A stretch of 64,000 bases of DNA from Onchocerca volvulus (GCA_000499405.2 HG738137.1:28269756-28333755), one strand, 5' to 3'. Counted from the first letter of the stretch, positions 51,403-64,000 are shown. Numbers and translations are program-made. The notes: generated from the sequence alone by a model not told the origin.

Positions 51403-51799
51403 GAAATTGGAATGTTTTCGGGTTTTTCAAATGTGCTATATATGACAATATCCATTTTTCAACTAAAAATTTCGAGGGAAAAAAAAAGTACACATACATC
51501 TACGCGTAATGTATACAATATAAAATTGGTTAAGAAGGAAGGAATCATCAAAGCAATCATTATTATCAACACTGCAATCGTCATCATCATTATCATCAAC
51601 TTCTTTCATTCGTCATCTGTCCCCATCCTACCTTTTCTTTTCTTCTTCTTTTCATCTGTTGCTTTCTATAATTTTCTTTTGTTGCAAAAAAAAAAAAAAA
51701 AAAAATTTTTTTGAATATCAATTCAAATTAGATGATGACTGTAAATGAGTAGAAAGAGAAAAAAGAAAATTGCATAAAAAATAATATCGTCGTTTGCAT

Positions 51800-51945
51800 T
51801 TTTACATTAGGAGCGATTATAAGAGAATATACACGTAAACTGACCATTGAGCGCAACAAAGAGAAGAATAATCCAGTGATCATTCTATTTGGATATTCTC
51901 TAACAATTATTTGTAACATAAAGTCATCAATTTTTATGCAATAAA
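51800..51945 (+). repeat. Piece of the dispersed repeat
   Basis: AGAGAAGAATAATCCAGTGA, then TGGATATTCT and AATTATTTGTAAC, matches 4044-4110 (AGAGAAGAATAACCCAATGA, TGGATATTCT, AATTGTTTGTTAC). It is a third location of the repeat seen at 2.4-4.5 kb. Confidence 0.65.
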
Positions 51946-52414
51946 ATGAAAATTATAAAAATAATACGTATATTGGGAGGAATATTTATGCGAATTACGT
52001 GTTTTAAAACATTTCAATTTATAGTTTGATTTCAAATTTGGTATGTTAAGCTAAGGTATTTCATTCATTAAAAACTTAGCATCATATTTAATGTTAACAA
52101 TAAATTGATTTGGTAAATTATTAACAATAAAATTGTTACTAAAATTATATCTTGTTACTAAATTAATCAATTTTCGATGGCAAAAAAAGGATGAAAAAAG
52201 AAAATGAAAGATGAAGAAAAAGAATGAAATAAATGTTTGATGAATTTTTCAAATAAAACATAAGAAAATCTGGATTATATTTTGTTAAGGAATTGAAAAG
52301 AATAAGGCATTCAAAAAGCTAAGCATTTATCAGTATTTTCTGTTTTTTTCCCTCCATAATTAGCAGCATATATGGTATTCCAAAAAATAAACAGCCTTTT
52401 TTAAATTGAAGTTG

Positions 52415-52600
52415 AATCAGCCTTGACAATTTTTTTTTAACTCAGTTAAATCATCTTCGACAACTTTTTCAATTCAGACTAAACCGTCTTTGCTAACTTT
52501 AAATTAAATCATCTTTGAAAATTTTTTAAGCTCGGATTAAATTAAATTTGACAAATTCCTTTAACTCAAATTAAATTATTCCTGAAAAATAATTCCATTG
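52415..52600 (+). repeat. ~45-bp tandem repeat, about four units
   Basis: Units carry AAATCATCTTCGACAACTTT, AAACCGTCTTTGCTAACTTT, AAATCATCTTTGAAAATTTT and AAATTAAATTTGACAAATTC. Confidence 0.7.
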
Positions 52601-52814
52601 AAATCCTATTGTACTTTTTTTTTCTAAGCTTAAATTATAAATCAAGCAATTCGATATTAAACTATTCATTCCGAAAGTGTAGTAAACAAAAGGATAAGAA
52701 AACAATAAAGTACTGTAAAGTATACATAAGCTATACAATTCAATGATAGCAATACAACATTTCTTTTCTTACATTCAAAAAAGGACGATGATGTTTAATA
52801 AGATCAAAAGACAT

Positions 52815-52865
52815 CATCACCATGTCATCCGATCGTGTCAACCGATCATCGTGTCATCCGACCAA
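52815..52865 (+). repeat. Short tandem repeat GTGTCATCCGATC
   Basis: CATGTCATCCGATC, GTGTCAACCGATCATC and GTGTCATCCGACC follow each other directly. Confidence 0.7.
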
Positions 52866-52999
52866 TTTGTATTCCAATAATCAGATGATTTCATCCATTC
52901 ATTCATTCATTCATCCATGTAATCGATTGTACGCCTCATGAATTATTATTATTTGTTTGTTTGTTAAGATATTACAAAAGAGAGATGTAAAAAAAAAAA

Positions 53000-53420
53000 C
53001 AATACAATGTAATAACAACAATAGTATTAACAATAAACTGAATAACGATGATGATAATAATAACAATTACAGAAATAACAATAAAACATTAAAAAGATGT
53101 TTTTTTTTTTTTTTGTTTTTGATTTAACATTAATAATGATGAAACAATGAACGAATAATGATGATAATTACTGATGATAACAATAATAATGAAAATTTAG
53201 AAGATGAATAATATTAGCAATAATTGAATAACGATGATGATGAGAAAAACAATAACAGTCGTAACATTCACAATAATCATCATAATAATACTAGAACGTC
53301 TAAAAGATATCCTTGCTCTTAGTTTTAATATTGATAACAATCACAGTAATAATGACTACAATAATGATAACAATAGTAGTAATAATAGTAATAATAATAG
53401 CAATAAAACATGTAAATAAT
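53000..53420. other. AAT/GAT microsatellite region
   Basis: Degenerate AATAAT, GATGAT and AACAAT trinucleotide sequence with a T-run at about 53100. It produces false Asn/Tyr-rich frames. From 53421 to 54237 there are poly(A)/GA runs and a CA-rich patch but no gene. Confidence 0.6.
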
Positions 53421-54237
53421 AAAAAAAAAATAAAAATTAAGAGGGAATGAAAAGTTGAGAGAAAGAAAACGAGAGAGAAGAGAGGAGAAGGGGTTAAGAT
53501 TACAAATAATAAGGATGGATTGAAGATGGAAGAGTATGCGTATTTGTTGAAAATTTGGATCGTAATGTTTCGTTAATTTGCATTTCAATAGGATATAACA
53601 AAAGAATTAAAAAAAAAAAAAAAAAAAAAGAAAGAGAGAGAAAGAGAGGTAGAAGATACAAAGAGAAAGAAAATACTCTTTTTTTCCCTTTTCATTTTTT
53701 ACGGTTCTAATACAAAGAAGCGAAGCTTCAAAGGTGTATATTTTTTATAGTATAGCTTTATTCTTTTTTTTTCCCATTCCCTTCTTCTCCTCTGCACCCC
53801 GCTTTCTCCCGACACCGGAATGGATCGGGGTTTCTTCTATCTTCACCCGCTCTTTTGATTTATTTTTCACTTACTTCTGTGATGTAAGAAGCAAATTTGA
53901 CTTCATTTCATATTCGTCACACCTACACACATACACGTACGCACACCCACACAATGGCATCCACGCACATTGATATGCAAACAAATAAATAAAACACATT
54001 AATGATTTTTTTGTTCAAATTTGAATGAAAGGAATGATTAATCATATGAAATAACAGTTGTTTTTTTTTTTTTTGAATATATACAGCAAAAAAATCGAAA
54101 TGGTTTTTACGTATTTTCAACAAAAAGGGGGAAATTTTAGGTGATAGAAGTATTTGGATAATGGTGAAATGAATGAGTTAATGTCATATCTAATAACAAT
54201 ATTAAATGGCAGAATGAAGGAATGATTTTTCTAATTA

Positions 54238-54365
54238 TTTTTCTACCTGTCACACATGTGATAGGTAGAAAAAAAAAGTTGGTATATCTATATAATAACA
54301 TGCGCCTATTCGAATGCAACATTATGTCAAAATTTCAAAGCAATCGATGAAGAACTTGCAAAAAT
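54238..54365 (+). repeat. Dispersed repeat end, fourth location
   Basis: It begins with an imperfect palindrome (CTACCTGTCACACATGTGAT, then AGGTAG), then GTTGGTATATCTATATAATA, CATGCGCCTATTCGAATGCA, ACATTATGTCAAAATTTCAA and AGCAATCGATGAAGAACTTG. The order matches the ends at 2440-2612, 3612-3745 and 4340-4450 and is the best-preserved copy. Confidence 0.75.
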
Positions 54366-56389
54366 TATATCAAATGCCATAACAAACATTTACATTCTTG
54401 TTTTCATGAATACAATTGAATAATTAAATCAATCATGTTGGATATCTAATTAATTGATCAATAAAAGAAAATACATATACGATATTAAAGATCTCATGAT
54501 ATTAATAATAGTGTTAATCGTAATAATAATAGTTATACTAATAATAACAATAGCAATAATGATAACAATAATAATAATGGTAATATGGTAAGTGAATAAT
54601 AATAATGAAAAAAATATTAATAATAAAAATGATAATACTATGCTAATGATATTGAACAAACTGATTGATTGGAATAAAATGATTATGTCATATTAGAACA
54701 ATAAAGGATAATTAATATTTCAAGTTCGTCATGAAAATTATCCCGTTAATAATCATGATAATCTGGAAAGTGGAGGAAAAACGTAAAGATTTAAGAAAAT
54801 AAGAAAAGAAAAGAAAAGGGAAAAACAAAATGATTCATTTAAGAAAAAGTTTTTATGGAATATTTGTATTTATGAAGTGAAGTTAATTAAGAAGATATAT
54901 TTGTATTTAAAAATGACAATAAGACAAACTTGAAATGGACACGAATAATAATAATGAATTGAATAAAAATTCAATGAATAATGCAAAATGAATTGAATAT
55001 AATGAATAGCATGAATATGAGGATGAATTTTAAAAATTTCGAAAAATTTAATTAACAATTCAAAACTTTTTTAAACCACAAACAATAACAATAATTAACA
55101 TATTTTTTTTCAGCTAATCTTTCATAGTTATCTACAATTTCATTTCACTTATTTTAAAATCAGTCATCTTTCCACTTTACTTATCTTGAAATGATCAAAT
55201 GGTTGAATTTATTTTGTTCGATAAAAGAAAATTGAGATATTCATATTAAATAAAGCAATCTTTTGCATGAATAATACAAATAGTATCAATGCGAACTTTC
55301 TTTTTTTTTTTTTTTTACTGAGTAAACACATAATTGGTGAAGGATGCAAATAAAGGTGAAGAGATTAAAATAAGTACACACAAATGATTTGATGAGAAAT
55401 TTTTTTTTTAAAAAAAGGGATGAAAAGAAAGGGAAGGAAAGAGAGAGAGAGAAAGAAAGAAAGAGAGAAAATATTTTTTGAAATTACGAAAGAATAAAAT
55501 AAAAATTCATAAATGATTGAAACTGGCTTTATGTTGAAATTGAAAAAAGAAAAAAAAAAGTGTGAACAAAAGAAGACTATAACAACAGGTTACCAATTTG
55601 AAAATGCTTAAAATTTTGTCTCTTTGTCATCATTTTCCCTCTCTCTCTCTTTCTCTTCCTCTCTTTCATTATCAATTTTTCTTTTTTAAATTTTTCTTTT
55701 GTTCGGAAAAATTTATAAAAATTCAATCAATCCGATATACTCTCATCAAAAAAAAAAAAAAAAAAAGAATTTCGTGACTATTGTTAAGATGAGGTAAAGT
55801 AGTAATATCATTCTTTTCTCTTTTCTTCTCTTCCTTTCAAGAAAGGAATACTTTTCGAGGCAATGAAAAATCGAAATCAAATTTTTGAATCAAAAAGTTT
55901 TTAAATCGTGAACAAGCGATATCTTTTGTTGATTGACTGGTTGAGTAATTGATGGATTGATTGATTCAATGATATCAGTTTATAGATTGATTAATTCAGT
56001 GATATCAATTTACTGATAATAATGATAATTAAAGAAATTAAAAAATAGTTAGAATGGGAGGAAAATAGAAAAAAAAAAAAAAGAGAAACATTTGAAAAAG
56101 AAATTACTTCGTTCACGATCCTTGTTCTTGACAAATAATACTGATAATTGAAAAATGAAAAATGAATTTAGAATGGGCAATGAAAAATGATGATGAAATT
56201 TCTTGAAATTTATAAAATTTCGGAACTTTTTTTGCTAGATTTGTTAAAAATAGCATTTAAATTATAATTCATCAAAAATTCGAAAAAAAAAAGGAATTAT
56301 TTTCATCAGAAAATAAACTATTCGATTGTAATTTTAAAACTGAAATATAGATATATTAAAATATCCAGAATTCATCTCTATAATGTTAC
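54366..56389. other. Gene-poor, microsatellite-rich
   Basis: AAT-type microsatellite at 54500-54640, GA-rich 55438-55470, poly(A) at about 55749-55766, and a ~43-bp duplication at about 55958-56020 (GATTGATTCAATGATATCAG / GATTAATTCAGTGATATCAA). Confidence 0.5.
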
Positions 56390-56655
56390 GAAAATCATTG
56401 ATATCACTGATACGGCAAACATTGTTTTTATAATCAAATTTGTCGATATTACTTAAATTGCTCACAAAAATAATTTTTCACAACATGAATTGAAGAGAAA
56501 GCCTGAGGAATCAAATTTGCCGGGATTATCTTAAATCATTGATATGATAAATTGCAAATCTGCTGGCATTGTTTAAAACTGTCACAAAAATCATTTCCTC
56601 AAATGAATCAACTTGATATGATAATCAAATTTGCAAACCACCGAGATGACAATCA
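56390..56655. repeat. Diverged repeat, three units
   Basis: Units share AATCAAATTTG(T/C)CGGGATTA-like and CTGTCACAAAAATCATT / GCTCACAAAAATAATTT strings, at about 80-120 base spacing. Confidence 0.5.
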
Positions 56656-56989
56656 ACGTTTTATTTAAACCTATCCTACATATTATCTTTTTTAAATCAA
56701 GAAATATGCAACTGAATTTTTTTTTTGAAAAAATTTTAACGATTCCTGTTTGTTGTAATATTATCTCACGCATACAATACATTAAAAACTATTCCGTATC
56801 ATACATCTAAATTTAAGACTCCGGATAATAAATCCGGAATCGGAATCTATCCTGTTCTGACACAAAAATCGCTTAACATCTTGAAATGAAAAGAATAACT
56901 GAATATGCGACATTAAAATGTGCAGTAAACGATGTAAATGAGTTAGGAGACAAATTCGGATGACACGCCCAATTAAGACAAGGAGGAGG

Positions 56990-57245
56990 AGAAGGTAGGA
57001 TGGAATTATTTGGCTTTGTCCCCACCCTCTTGGCCACATTTCCATCTTTTCGTCTTGTCCGCCCAATTCCGGCTGACAAACGGATGAGCAAAGAGGCGGT
57101 TATGACCGAATTGGAAGTTTGGCATGACAATTATGATAGGATGGGGTGGGATCAACCAAACAGATTCATCCATCGATGTTGCCTACTCCATCAGATAGCC
57201 ACACCCAGTCATCACACATTTTTAACCCTATGACCGGATAGCTTT
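56990..57245. other. Island of balanced base composition upstream of the Sox gene
   Basis: About 250 bases with near-normal GC stand out from AT-rich flanks (CCCCACCCTCTTGGCCAC, AAGAGGCGGTTATGACCG, GATGGGGTGGGATCAACC). Open frames exist on both strands but overlap each other, lack splice signals and show no recognisable domain. The site GACAATTATGAT (about 57125) has a Sox-type ACAAT core. It lies ~8.9 kb upstream of the Sox start, so an enhancer is one possibility; an unrecognised exon or RNA is another. Confidence 0.35.
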
Positions 57246-58719
57246 TACCGTTTTTTTCTACCATTTCCGGAAAAATTAGGAAAGATGATGAAGTCCGGGA
57301 AAATTGTGACATATTATGAAGAAGGTAACGGGGAAGTTTTTGGAAAGACAAAACTTTTTTTTTTTTATTAATTTACCATTAAATCTATCCATTTTCCGAA
57401 ACTTTCTTTCCTGTTTAGAATCAGAAGAAATTCCACTACATAAAAAAAAAGCGGTATTTTTTCTCGTAATTAATATATCACGTAATTCTACGCACTATTT
57501 AGACGTGATTCCAGCAGTGGTCCGAATTAAATAATTGACATAATCGAATTTTTATTTTCAAATTTAGTGTATTCAGATTAATAAATTTTTCGCATAATCA
57601 TTTAACACTTCTGGTATGTTTAATTAATAACTCAAAGTTTCGGTTAATTTTTAAAACTTTGAGCAATTGGAATATATATTTTATCATGAATCAGTCTTTC
57701 AGGTCATCATTCTAATCTTTATGTGACATTTGGTGACGAAATAGATCATCTGAATCAAATTATATCAATTCTGATAAATATTTCGCTGATATTAAATTCA
57801 TATCAGTTCGATTGAAATGCAAATAATTAAAAAAAATGCAATAAATACAATATATCGAGAAATATTTAAAAGCATATATCAGAAATAAAGTGTGATATTA
57901 TAAATGCTAGATTTAATTTATACTTAATGGTGCTTTTGGATGGATTTGTTCAGTTTAATTCCATTATTTCATTATAAATTGTATAATTTATATCAATTAA
58001 GATATTAGATAGGAATGTATAAATGTATAAAGATCAACTGCTAAAATTACACCAATGAAAATTATAAAAATGAGATGTATTTTTGTGATATGTTGTCGAA
58101 AGATTGTCGATCTAATTAACTTTACAAAATAATTAGTTTAGTAACATGAAATATGACACAGCCCTTCAGCAGTGAAATAAATGAGTAATATCATAAGTAT
58201 GATACTTAGTGTTATAAGTAATAATGCAATGTTTAATATTATAAGTAATGTATGTTGGAAATTTTAAATTAAAACAAAAAGACAAATTATCAAATATAAG
58301 ATTTAATCTTCACTTCGAACTGAAAAAAGCGCAACATTAAAAATTTTCTGAAATTCTAAATGCGTAATATTTGCTAATTTATTATAACTTTTACTATTTT
58401 AAAATTTCAAAATTGAAATTCCAAATGTAGACAAACAAATATTTTAAAGGAAACCGATCAAAACAATATGAATTAAATAATAATTGCAAACATGCAAGGA
58501 TAAAGGACAATGATAATTAGAATTTTGATAAGAAATTCTACTATTATCACTATTATCATCAATTAAATTAACTGAATAAATTATAAGGAAATTAAATAAT
58601 GGGGCAGGATGGAATTCATAATCATTTATAAAAAAAAAATTTATTTTTTAATGTTCAAGTAATCCAGATGGATTGTGTGATATAATCATATATTTTTTAT
58701 TTACAAAAGTCAAAACTGT
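57246..58719. other. Gene-poor, AT-rich
   Basis: No gene, RNA or clear repeat could be supported. Confidence 0.4.
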
Positions 58720-58910
58720 TATCACATAATTTTTCAATAATTTTAAAATTCAAAATTTTAAAATCAAAATTATAATGAATTTCAAACATATTTTTTTTAA
58801 GTAAAAAATATATAAATCTTTTTTATAACGATTAAAACTACATTCATATAATTTTTCAATAATTCTAAAATTCAAAATTTTAAAATCAAAATTATAATGG
58901 GCATTAAATA
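58720..58910 (+). repeat. ~120-bp tandem duplication
   Basis: TAATTTTTCAATAATTTTAA, then AATTCAAAATTTTAAAATCA, recurs at about 58848 with one or two changes. A third partial start (CATATAATTTTTAAAATATT) follows at about 58955. Confidence 0.85.
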
Positions 58911-59129
58911 TTTTAAAATAAATCCGTGTTTATAGATGATTAAAATTATTGATATTCATATAATTTTTAAAATATTTCCATAAATGATATTATTTGATAT
59001 TTTTAAGTAAGGAAATAATTGATGAATATTTGCTGATAAAATATTAAATGTTTCAGCGGGAATTTCAAATTTCATAACTGAAGAAAAATCAAAATATAAT
59101 TTAATACTCATAAAATGAATTGAACTGGA

Positions 59130-59480
59130 TAAGAGAATGAATGAATGAATTACTGAATAAGAGAATGAATGAATGACTTGAATGGAAAAATGAATGACGA
59201 AAATAAATATTATATAATATTTTGAGATGTTTATTAGGAATTTAGATCTGATAAACGAGGACAAAGGGAGTCAGAATATAATCTAATAAACATAAAATGA
59301 ATCGAATTGGATAAAATGAAAAAATGAATGAATGTGAGAATGTGAGAATGAATGAATGAAAGAATGAATGAATGATCAAATGAAAGAATGAATAAATGAA
59401 TGAATGAGAGAATGAATGAATGAATGATCAAGTGAGAAAATGAATGAATGAGTGACTTGAATGAGAGAATGAATGAAGAA
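59130..59480. repeat. AATG tetranucleotide array
   Basis: A long degenerate GAATGAATG array in two blocks, each followed by a related 3' flank (GAAAATAAATAATATTTT...) and preceded by CATAAAATGAATYGAAYTGG. The whole block of ~200 bases appears duplicated (59100-59230 and 59285-59510). Confidence 0.8.
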
Positions 59481-61203
59481 AATAAATAATATTTTTGAAA
59501 TATATGTTGTTTGTTAATATCTCCATGATTGAATTGAACAAAAATGAGGAAGAAATTAGGAAAAAAGAGGAAAATATAAAAATTTGCATCATAAGAGGCT
59601 GAATTTGTTGTCACCAATCATTGTCACCCTCATCATCTTTTGGGCTTTCTTGGAATGGGGATGACAGAGAGAATTCAAAGTACAAAATCAAATTGAATAA
59701 GTTAAAATTTAGAAAAAGGGCGAGAGAGAGAGAGAGAGAGAGAGGGACTTATTTCCTTCTTTTGTTATCAAACCTTTTTATTCTTCTTCTTCCATAACCC
59801 AAATTGAATTTTTTTTTACCCATGAGTTAGTTAATTATGGGAACTTCTTTTCTTTTTTTTGTACCAAAAAGAAAATCTCTCAAATTTCATTTGTATATAC
59901 TCAAATTTTTTTTTTTGAAGAAAAATGAAATTTTTGTTCCTTCATTTGAGATTTTTTTGAAAGAAAGAAAGTACGTTTTAAATGATTGAACTTTTGTGAA
60001 ATAACAAAAAAGAAGAAAGAAAAGTTCTTTTTTTTTAGCTATTTTGTCAAAAAAATTTTCAATTGAATTTTAATTAGGAAAAAATTTACGTGGAAAAAAA
60101 AAGGAATTTTAAATTTTTCATAAAATTTTCATCTTCCAAAATTGATAAATGATAGAATAAGAAAAAAGTTACGTCAACTCTCCTAAATTTTATTTTTCGT
60201 ATGAATTTTCACGTACCTTTTTCTAGTTACAATGATTATTTTCCTTTTTTTTTTTTTTTCTACATGATCAAATTAGAAATGAGAAATATAATTAATTTCA
60301 AATAATAATTTTGGACATGATAAATGAATTTCATATTTAACAAAATGAATACGTGCTATTAAATTTAAAAAAAAAAAAAAATCTTAATGCTTATCACAGA
60401 ACAAAATTACTTTAGTTGAAAGAATTAGGATCTAGATAAAGTCTTGATTTGGAATAATGAATAACCTGAAAAGATTTACTAGGATAAAACTTGATTCTAT
60501 CTTATCATCTAATCTTGATGAAGCTATTATGAAAAGGCAAAAATTGAAGATTAAAATTGGAATTCATTCGAAAGTATAAGAATTGTAAATCTATGCGATC
60601 AAGTATGCAGGCAAACAATATTCATAAATTGGAAAAAAAAGAGTTAGTGATAATAATTTAGGCATTTTTAATTCATTGAATTTGATAATATTTCAAAATC
60701 ATTAATTAATTAAAAGAGTAAATAAATTAAATAAAACTAAGAATGATAATGGTATGAAAGTAATTTAAAAACTTTTAAAATATTTGAGAAAGATATTGAA
60801 ATTAATTTTTAAGTAAATAACTTCTGATTATTTGCATAGATTAAAAGTTATATCGTGAAATAACTTGTTGCCAAATAATGATAGAATAAGCGATTATTTT
60901 GGTTCAAGTTTATCGTCTTTATTCAATAAATATTTATGAAAATAATGAATACAGTAGATGTCACAGCGGGGGAGCGGTGCGGTGGAAATAGGGTCAAATT
61001 TGGGGATCAAAATTTTAGGATCAAAAAGAATGGACAAAAAGTGAGATATAACAATGGGAGGTTTTCCTTAATGAAAGAGACAGGAAAAGCTCTTAATAAG
61101 TAAGTATTTTGCATATGACAATTTGGTATGATTGAAAGCAATCATATCGATCAAAAAATCATTGATAAAGGTCAATGATTTTGTATTGGTTTAACAATAT
61201 TTG
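59481..61203. other. Gene-poor
   Basis: GA microsatellite at 59721-59745, T- and A-runs, and a short G-rich patch at about 60963-61005 (CAGCGGGGGAGCGGTGCGG). No gene can be supported. Confidence 0.45.
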
Positions 61204-61258
61204 TGTCAACCTGATGATGACGCATTCTTGTCAACCTAATGATGACGCATTATTGTCA
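61204..61258 (+). repeat. 25-bp tandem duplication
   Basis: TGTCAACCTGATGATGACGC is followed directly by TGTCAACCTAATGATGACGC, with a third TGTCA start. Confidence 0.85.
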
Positions 61259-62164
61259 CGAAATTGATTTACTAACTCTTTCAAAAGTCAATTATTAAAT
61301 TATTTAGTAAATGAATTTAATATTTGTGGAATACAATAAACATTTGGCATTAAAGGAAAAAACAATGAAATCGGTAAAGAAATAATAAAGTGAGGAAGAA
61401 AAAAGAAAATAAAATTAGACGTAAAAGTAATTGAATACTCAATAAAATCACAAATTATTAAAAATGAATTTTTATTCATTTCTAATAATTTTTTGAAAAT
61501 TCGTAAGATTCTTTGAAAAATTTGAATCCGGAAAATTTAAAAATAATTACTAAAATTTTCTAATCATAAATTAAATTTATAAATTTAGCTAATCAGTTTG
61601 TTTGTAATCAAAGATTAAAACTGGAATAAAGATGAAGAATTTATAGTGTCTATTTGAAATTTTAATAAAATTTTTTGCTAAATATTCTTTTTGAAAATAT
61701 TTGAATAATCGTTAATTTGAAAAGGAAATCATTTGTTGTATTTAATACAGTTGAAATTGAAATTGAAACCAAATAATTTTTATTTAAATTAGTTTGTCAA
61801 AAAAATTTTTGATTTTATACAGCAGGAATATTAAAAAAAAAAAAAAGTGAAAATTTTTTCGCTTTTTTGACATCAAAATGCTTAATTATGCCAATTGAAT
61901 ATATGTGAAAAAAATTTTGCTTGACATTTCTAAAAAAAGGAAAAAGTCAAATTTTTCTTTGAAAAAAAAAAAAGAGAAAAATTATTTTCTAAAAATTAGC
62001 AATCGAGAAAAAACTGATCGTAGCATGCAAATTTGATAATATTCTTCTTCATCATCATTATCATCGTTTTCATCATCTTTTTTCAAAAAAAGTTTTAAGA
62101 AATAGTAGAGATTGATTAAGGATGAAATATTTCTATTCCCAGGTGTATTCATTACTTTTTCACC

Positions 62165-62167
<3 letters not shown>

Positions 62168-62210
<43 letters not shown>

Positions 62211-62243
62211 CCCCCCTTTTTTTTTTTTTTTTTTTTTTTTTTT
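62168..62243. repeat. T43-C6-T27 homopolymer tract
   Basis: Forty-three T, six C, then 27 T. It may be a real tract or a consensus artefact of long homopolymer reads. Confidence 0.9.
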
Positions 62244-62419
62244 AGGATTTTCTTGAATCTTATTGGCTACCTTCTTCGATAATATTTCATAATCCATCGA
62301 AAATATAACAATGTAAGAATCATTTTTAAAGTAGACCAAAGAATAAGTAAGTTATTATGCAATGTGTTGTTATCATTAATATTATTGCAAAAATAATTTA
62401 CTTTTGATGACATGCAAAA

Positions 62420-62650
62420 GTAACATGTGTTTTGTAATTATCATTGTAATCATTATTAACATATTTACTTCTGCAAATGTCATTATTAATAGCAATATTA
62501 CGGTTCATATTGCTATAGATAATATTATTATTGCTAATATTATTATGGATATTATTGTTATTATTACGATTATTGTTACTATCATTATTACTGTTGTTTG
62601 ATTATTGTTATTGCTATTGTAATAATAATATTATCTATAATATTTACATT
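62420..62650. repeat. ATT/TTA trinucleotide microsatellite
   Basis: Degenerate ATTATT, GTTATT and AATATT sequence, source of false Ile/Leu-rich frames. Confidence 0.8.
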
Positions 62651-63604
62651 ATTTATCAAAGAAATTTTACAGCTTTTCCTAATCTTTGTTCATTTTTGAT
62701 GCCAAATATTATAGTATCATAATCAAAATAATTCCATCTTATCACTATTTCTTCTATTATAACCTTTTTTTTGTCTTGCTCTAAGATATTCTAGTCAAGA
62801 AAACAAATCAAATTGTTCCTCATATGATAAGCTTTTTATCATTTTTGCTAATGATAGTGACAAACCCCAAACATCTAATTTTAAGCTCAATAATTGAAAA
62901 ATTCAATTCATAATAATAATATAATTTATAATAATAATATAATTTATATAAGAATAGAATAAATGAAAAATATATAGCTGAATAAATAGGTGGGAATATT
63001 ATAAGATAGATAAATAAATAAGTTAGATATTATTTATCTATTTAGAGATAATAAAATATTACCTCTATATAAGAATAGAATATTATAAAGTAATGGAGAG
63101 AACATGAAATAATTAAATAAATAAATGAAAAATAAATAGATAAATAAATATGTTATTGAAAATCAAAAAGAAAGTTAAAATTCGTTCCATTTTTTATTTT
63201 AAAAAATTTAAAGAGCGAAAAGAATAATTTATGAAATGAAATTGATTTTATCCAATTCGTTTTTTCAAAAAAGTTTATTATGCAAAGAAATGATCAATTT
63301 GAAAAGGCCATTAAGGCTAATTTCGTACTTTTAAATTTTCACCTTAAAATGAAAGTATAATCATTCAATGCATTCAATGCATTCATATATTTTCCTTTTT
63401 TGGCAAATTCACGAAAAAGGAAAAATTATAATAATTGTAAGAATATGATTGATTTAGTTGACCTAATTTTTGCCTCTTCTCATCTCTTGTATCATTACTA
63501 AATTGATGTATATTTATGCACATTCTATTGAAGTCATCATTTTAAAATTTGTAAATTCTGAAAAAACGAAATGTAAATAAGAATCTAATTAACGTATTGA
63601 GATG

Positions 63605-63965
63605 AATACATATGTTAGGGACAAACTTCGGAATGATAATACATAAATTTGAAAAATCATTTTGATATTTAAAATAGTGAAATAAATGAAAATTCAAAAT
63701 ATATTTTCAAACCGAAAAAATTATTTGAAATGAATCACTTAAATTTGAATTATTGGAAGGAATGTAAAAAAATTATTTGCATTACTCGAAGGGAAAAAAA
63801 TATAAATCAAACTTTGATTAAAATATTGATTTAAATACATTTATCAGGCTTAAACTTCAAAATGATGGTACATGAATTTAGAAATTCTTTTAATATTCAA
63901 AATAATCAGTACAAAATAAAACAAACTGAAAAATAATTACTTGAATTCAGAAAAAAAATGCAAAA
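63605..63965 (+). repeat. ~235-bp tandem duplication
   Basis: ACAAACTTCGGAATGATAAT, ACATAAATTTGAAAAATCAT and TGATATTTAAAATA recur at about 63850 as TTAAACTTCAAAATGATGGT, ACATGAATTTAGAAATTCTT and TAATATTCAAAATA, followed in both by AAAATAAT/GAAATAA strings. Confidence 0.7.
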
Positions 63966-64000
63966 AAAAGAATAAATGATCAGTATATCGAGACAATTGA

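Noticed and set aside
56782..57534. Several frames on both strands near 57 kb as genes
   Set aside because: They overlap each other, lack splice signals and show no recognisable domain, so the region is reported only as a composition island.

Overview
The window looks like AT-rich nematode nuclear DNA, and a spirurid (filaria-type) worm is my best guess. The reasons are compact multi-exon genes, introns ending in TTTCAG or TTTTAG, and an acceptor-like AG only 8-29 bases before the start codon of every gene, which suggests spliced-leader trans-splicing. The proteins also look metazoan, and the hnRNP K copy looks nematode-like. The species cannot be fixed from sequence alone. No spliced-leader gene, tRNA or intact rRNA gene was recognised.

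Five protein genes can be built exon by exon with matching reading phase across every junction. (1) Minus strand, 203-2401: a small CCCH zinc-finger protein of 210 aa with a C-terminal motif like the Gle1-binding end of NUP42/NUPL2. (2) Plus strand, 5605-9027: an hnRNP K orthologue of 341 aa with three KH domains. (3) Plus strand, 10393-11835: a MADF-domain protein of 163 aa with an acidic Ser-rich tail. (4) Plus strand, 13921-16581: an Aurora-family kinase of 293 aa whose catalytic residues are intact but whose T-loop threonine is replaced by isoleucine. (5) Minus strand, 45807-48275: a SoxB (SOX2/3-like) HMG-box factor of 306 aa.

Genes 1-4 lie within 17 kb. Between 2.4 and 4.5 kb, between the divergent genes 1 and 2, sits a pair of diverged copies of a dispersed repeat with further pieces at 51.8 and 54.2 kb. 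From 16.6 to 45.8 kb there is a 29-kb gene desert, and from 48.3 to 64 kb another gene-poor stretch, so the Sox gene stands alone as is common for developmental regulators. The deserts hold microsatellites, diverged tandem repeats, a ~690-bp foldback, a perfect 31-bp-stem hairpin, an antisense 154-bp piece of 28S rRNA, an array of TACGTA palindromes, paired CACGTG boxes and a few islands of normal base composition that could be regulatory.

The most unusual items are the Aurora kinase with an altered activation loop, the perfect hairpin, the isolated 28S fragment, the foldback and the dispersed repeat family. No bacterial-type system, CRISPR array or intact autonomous transposon was seen.
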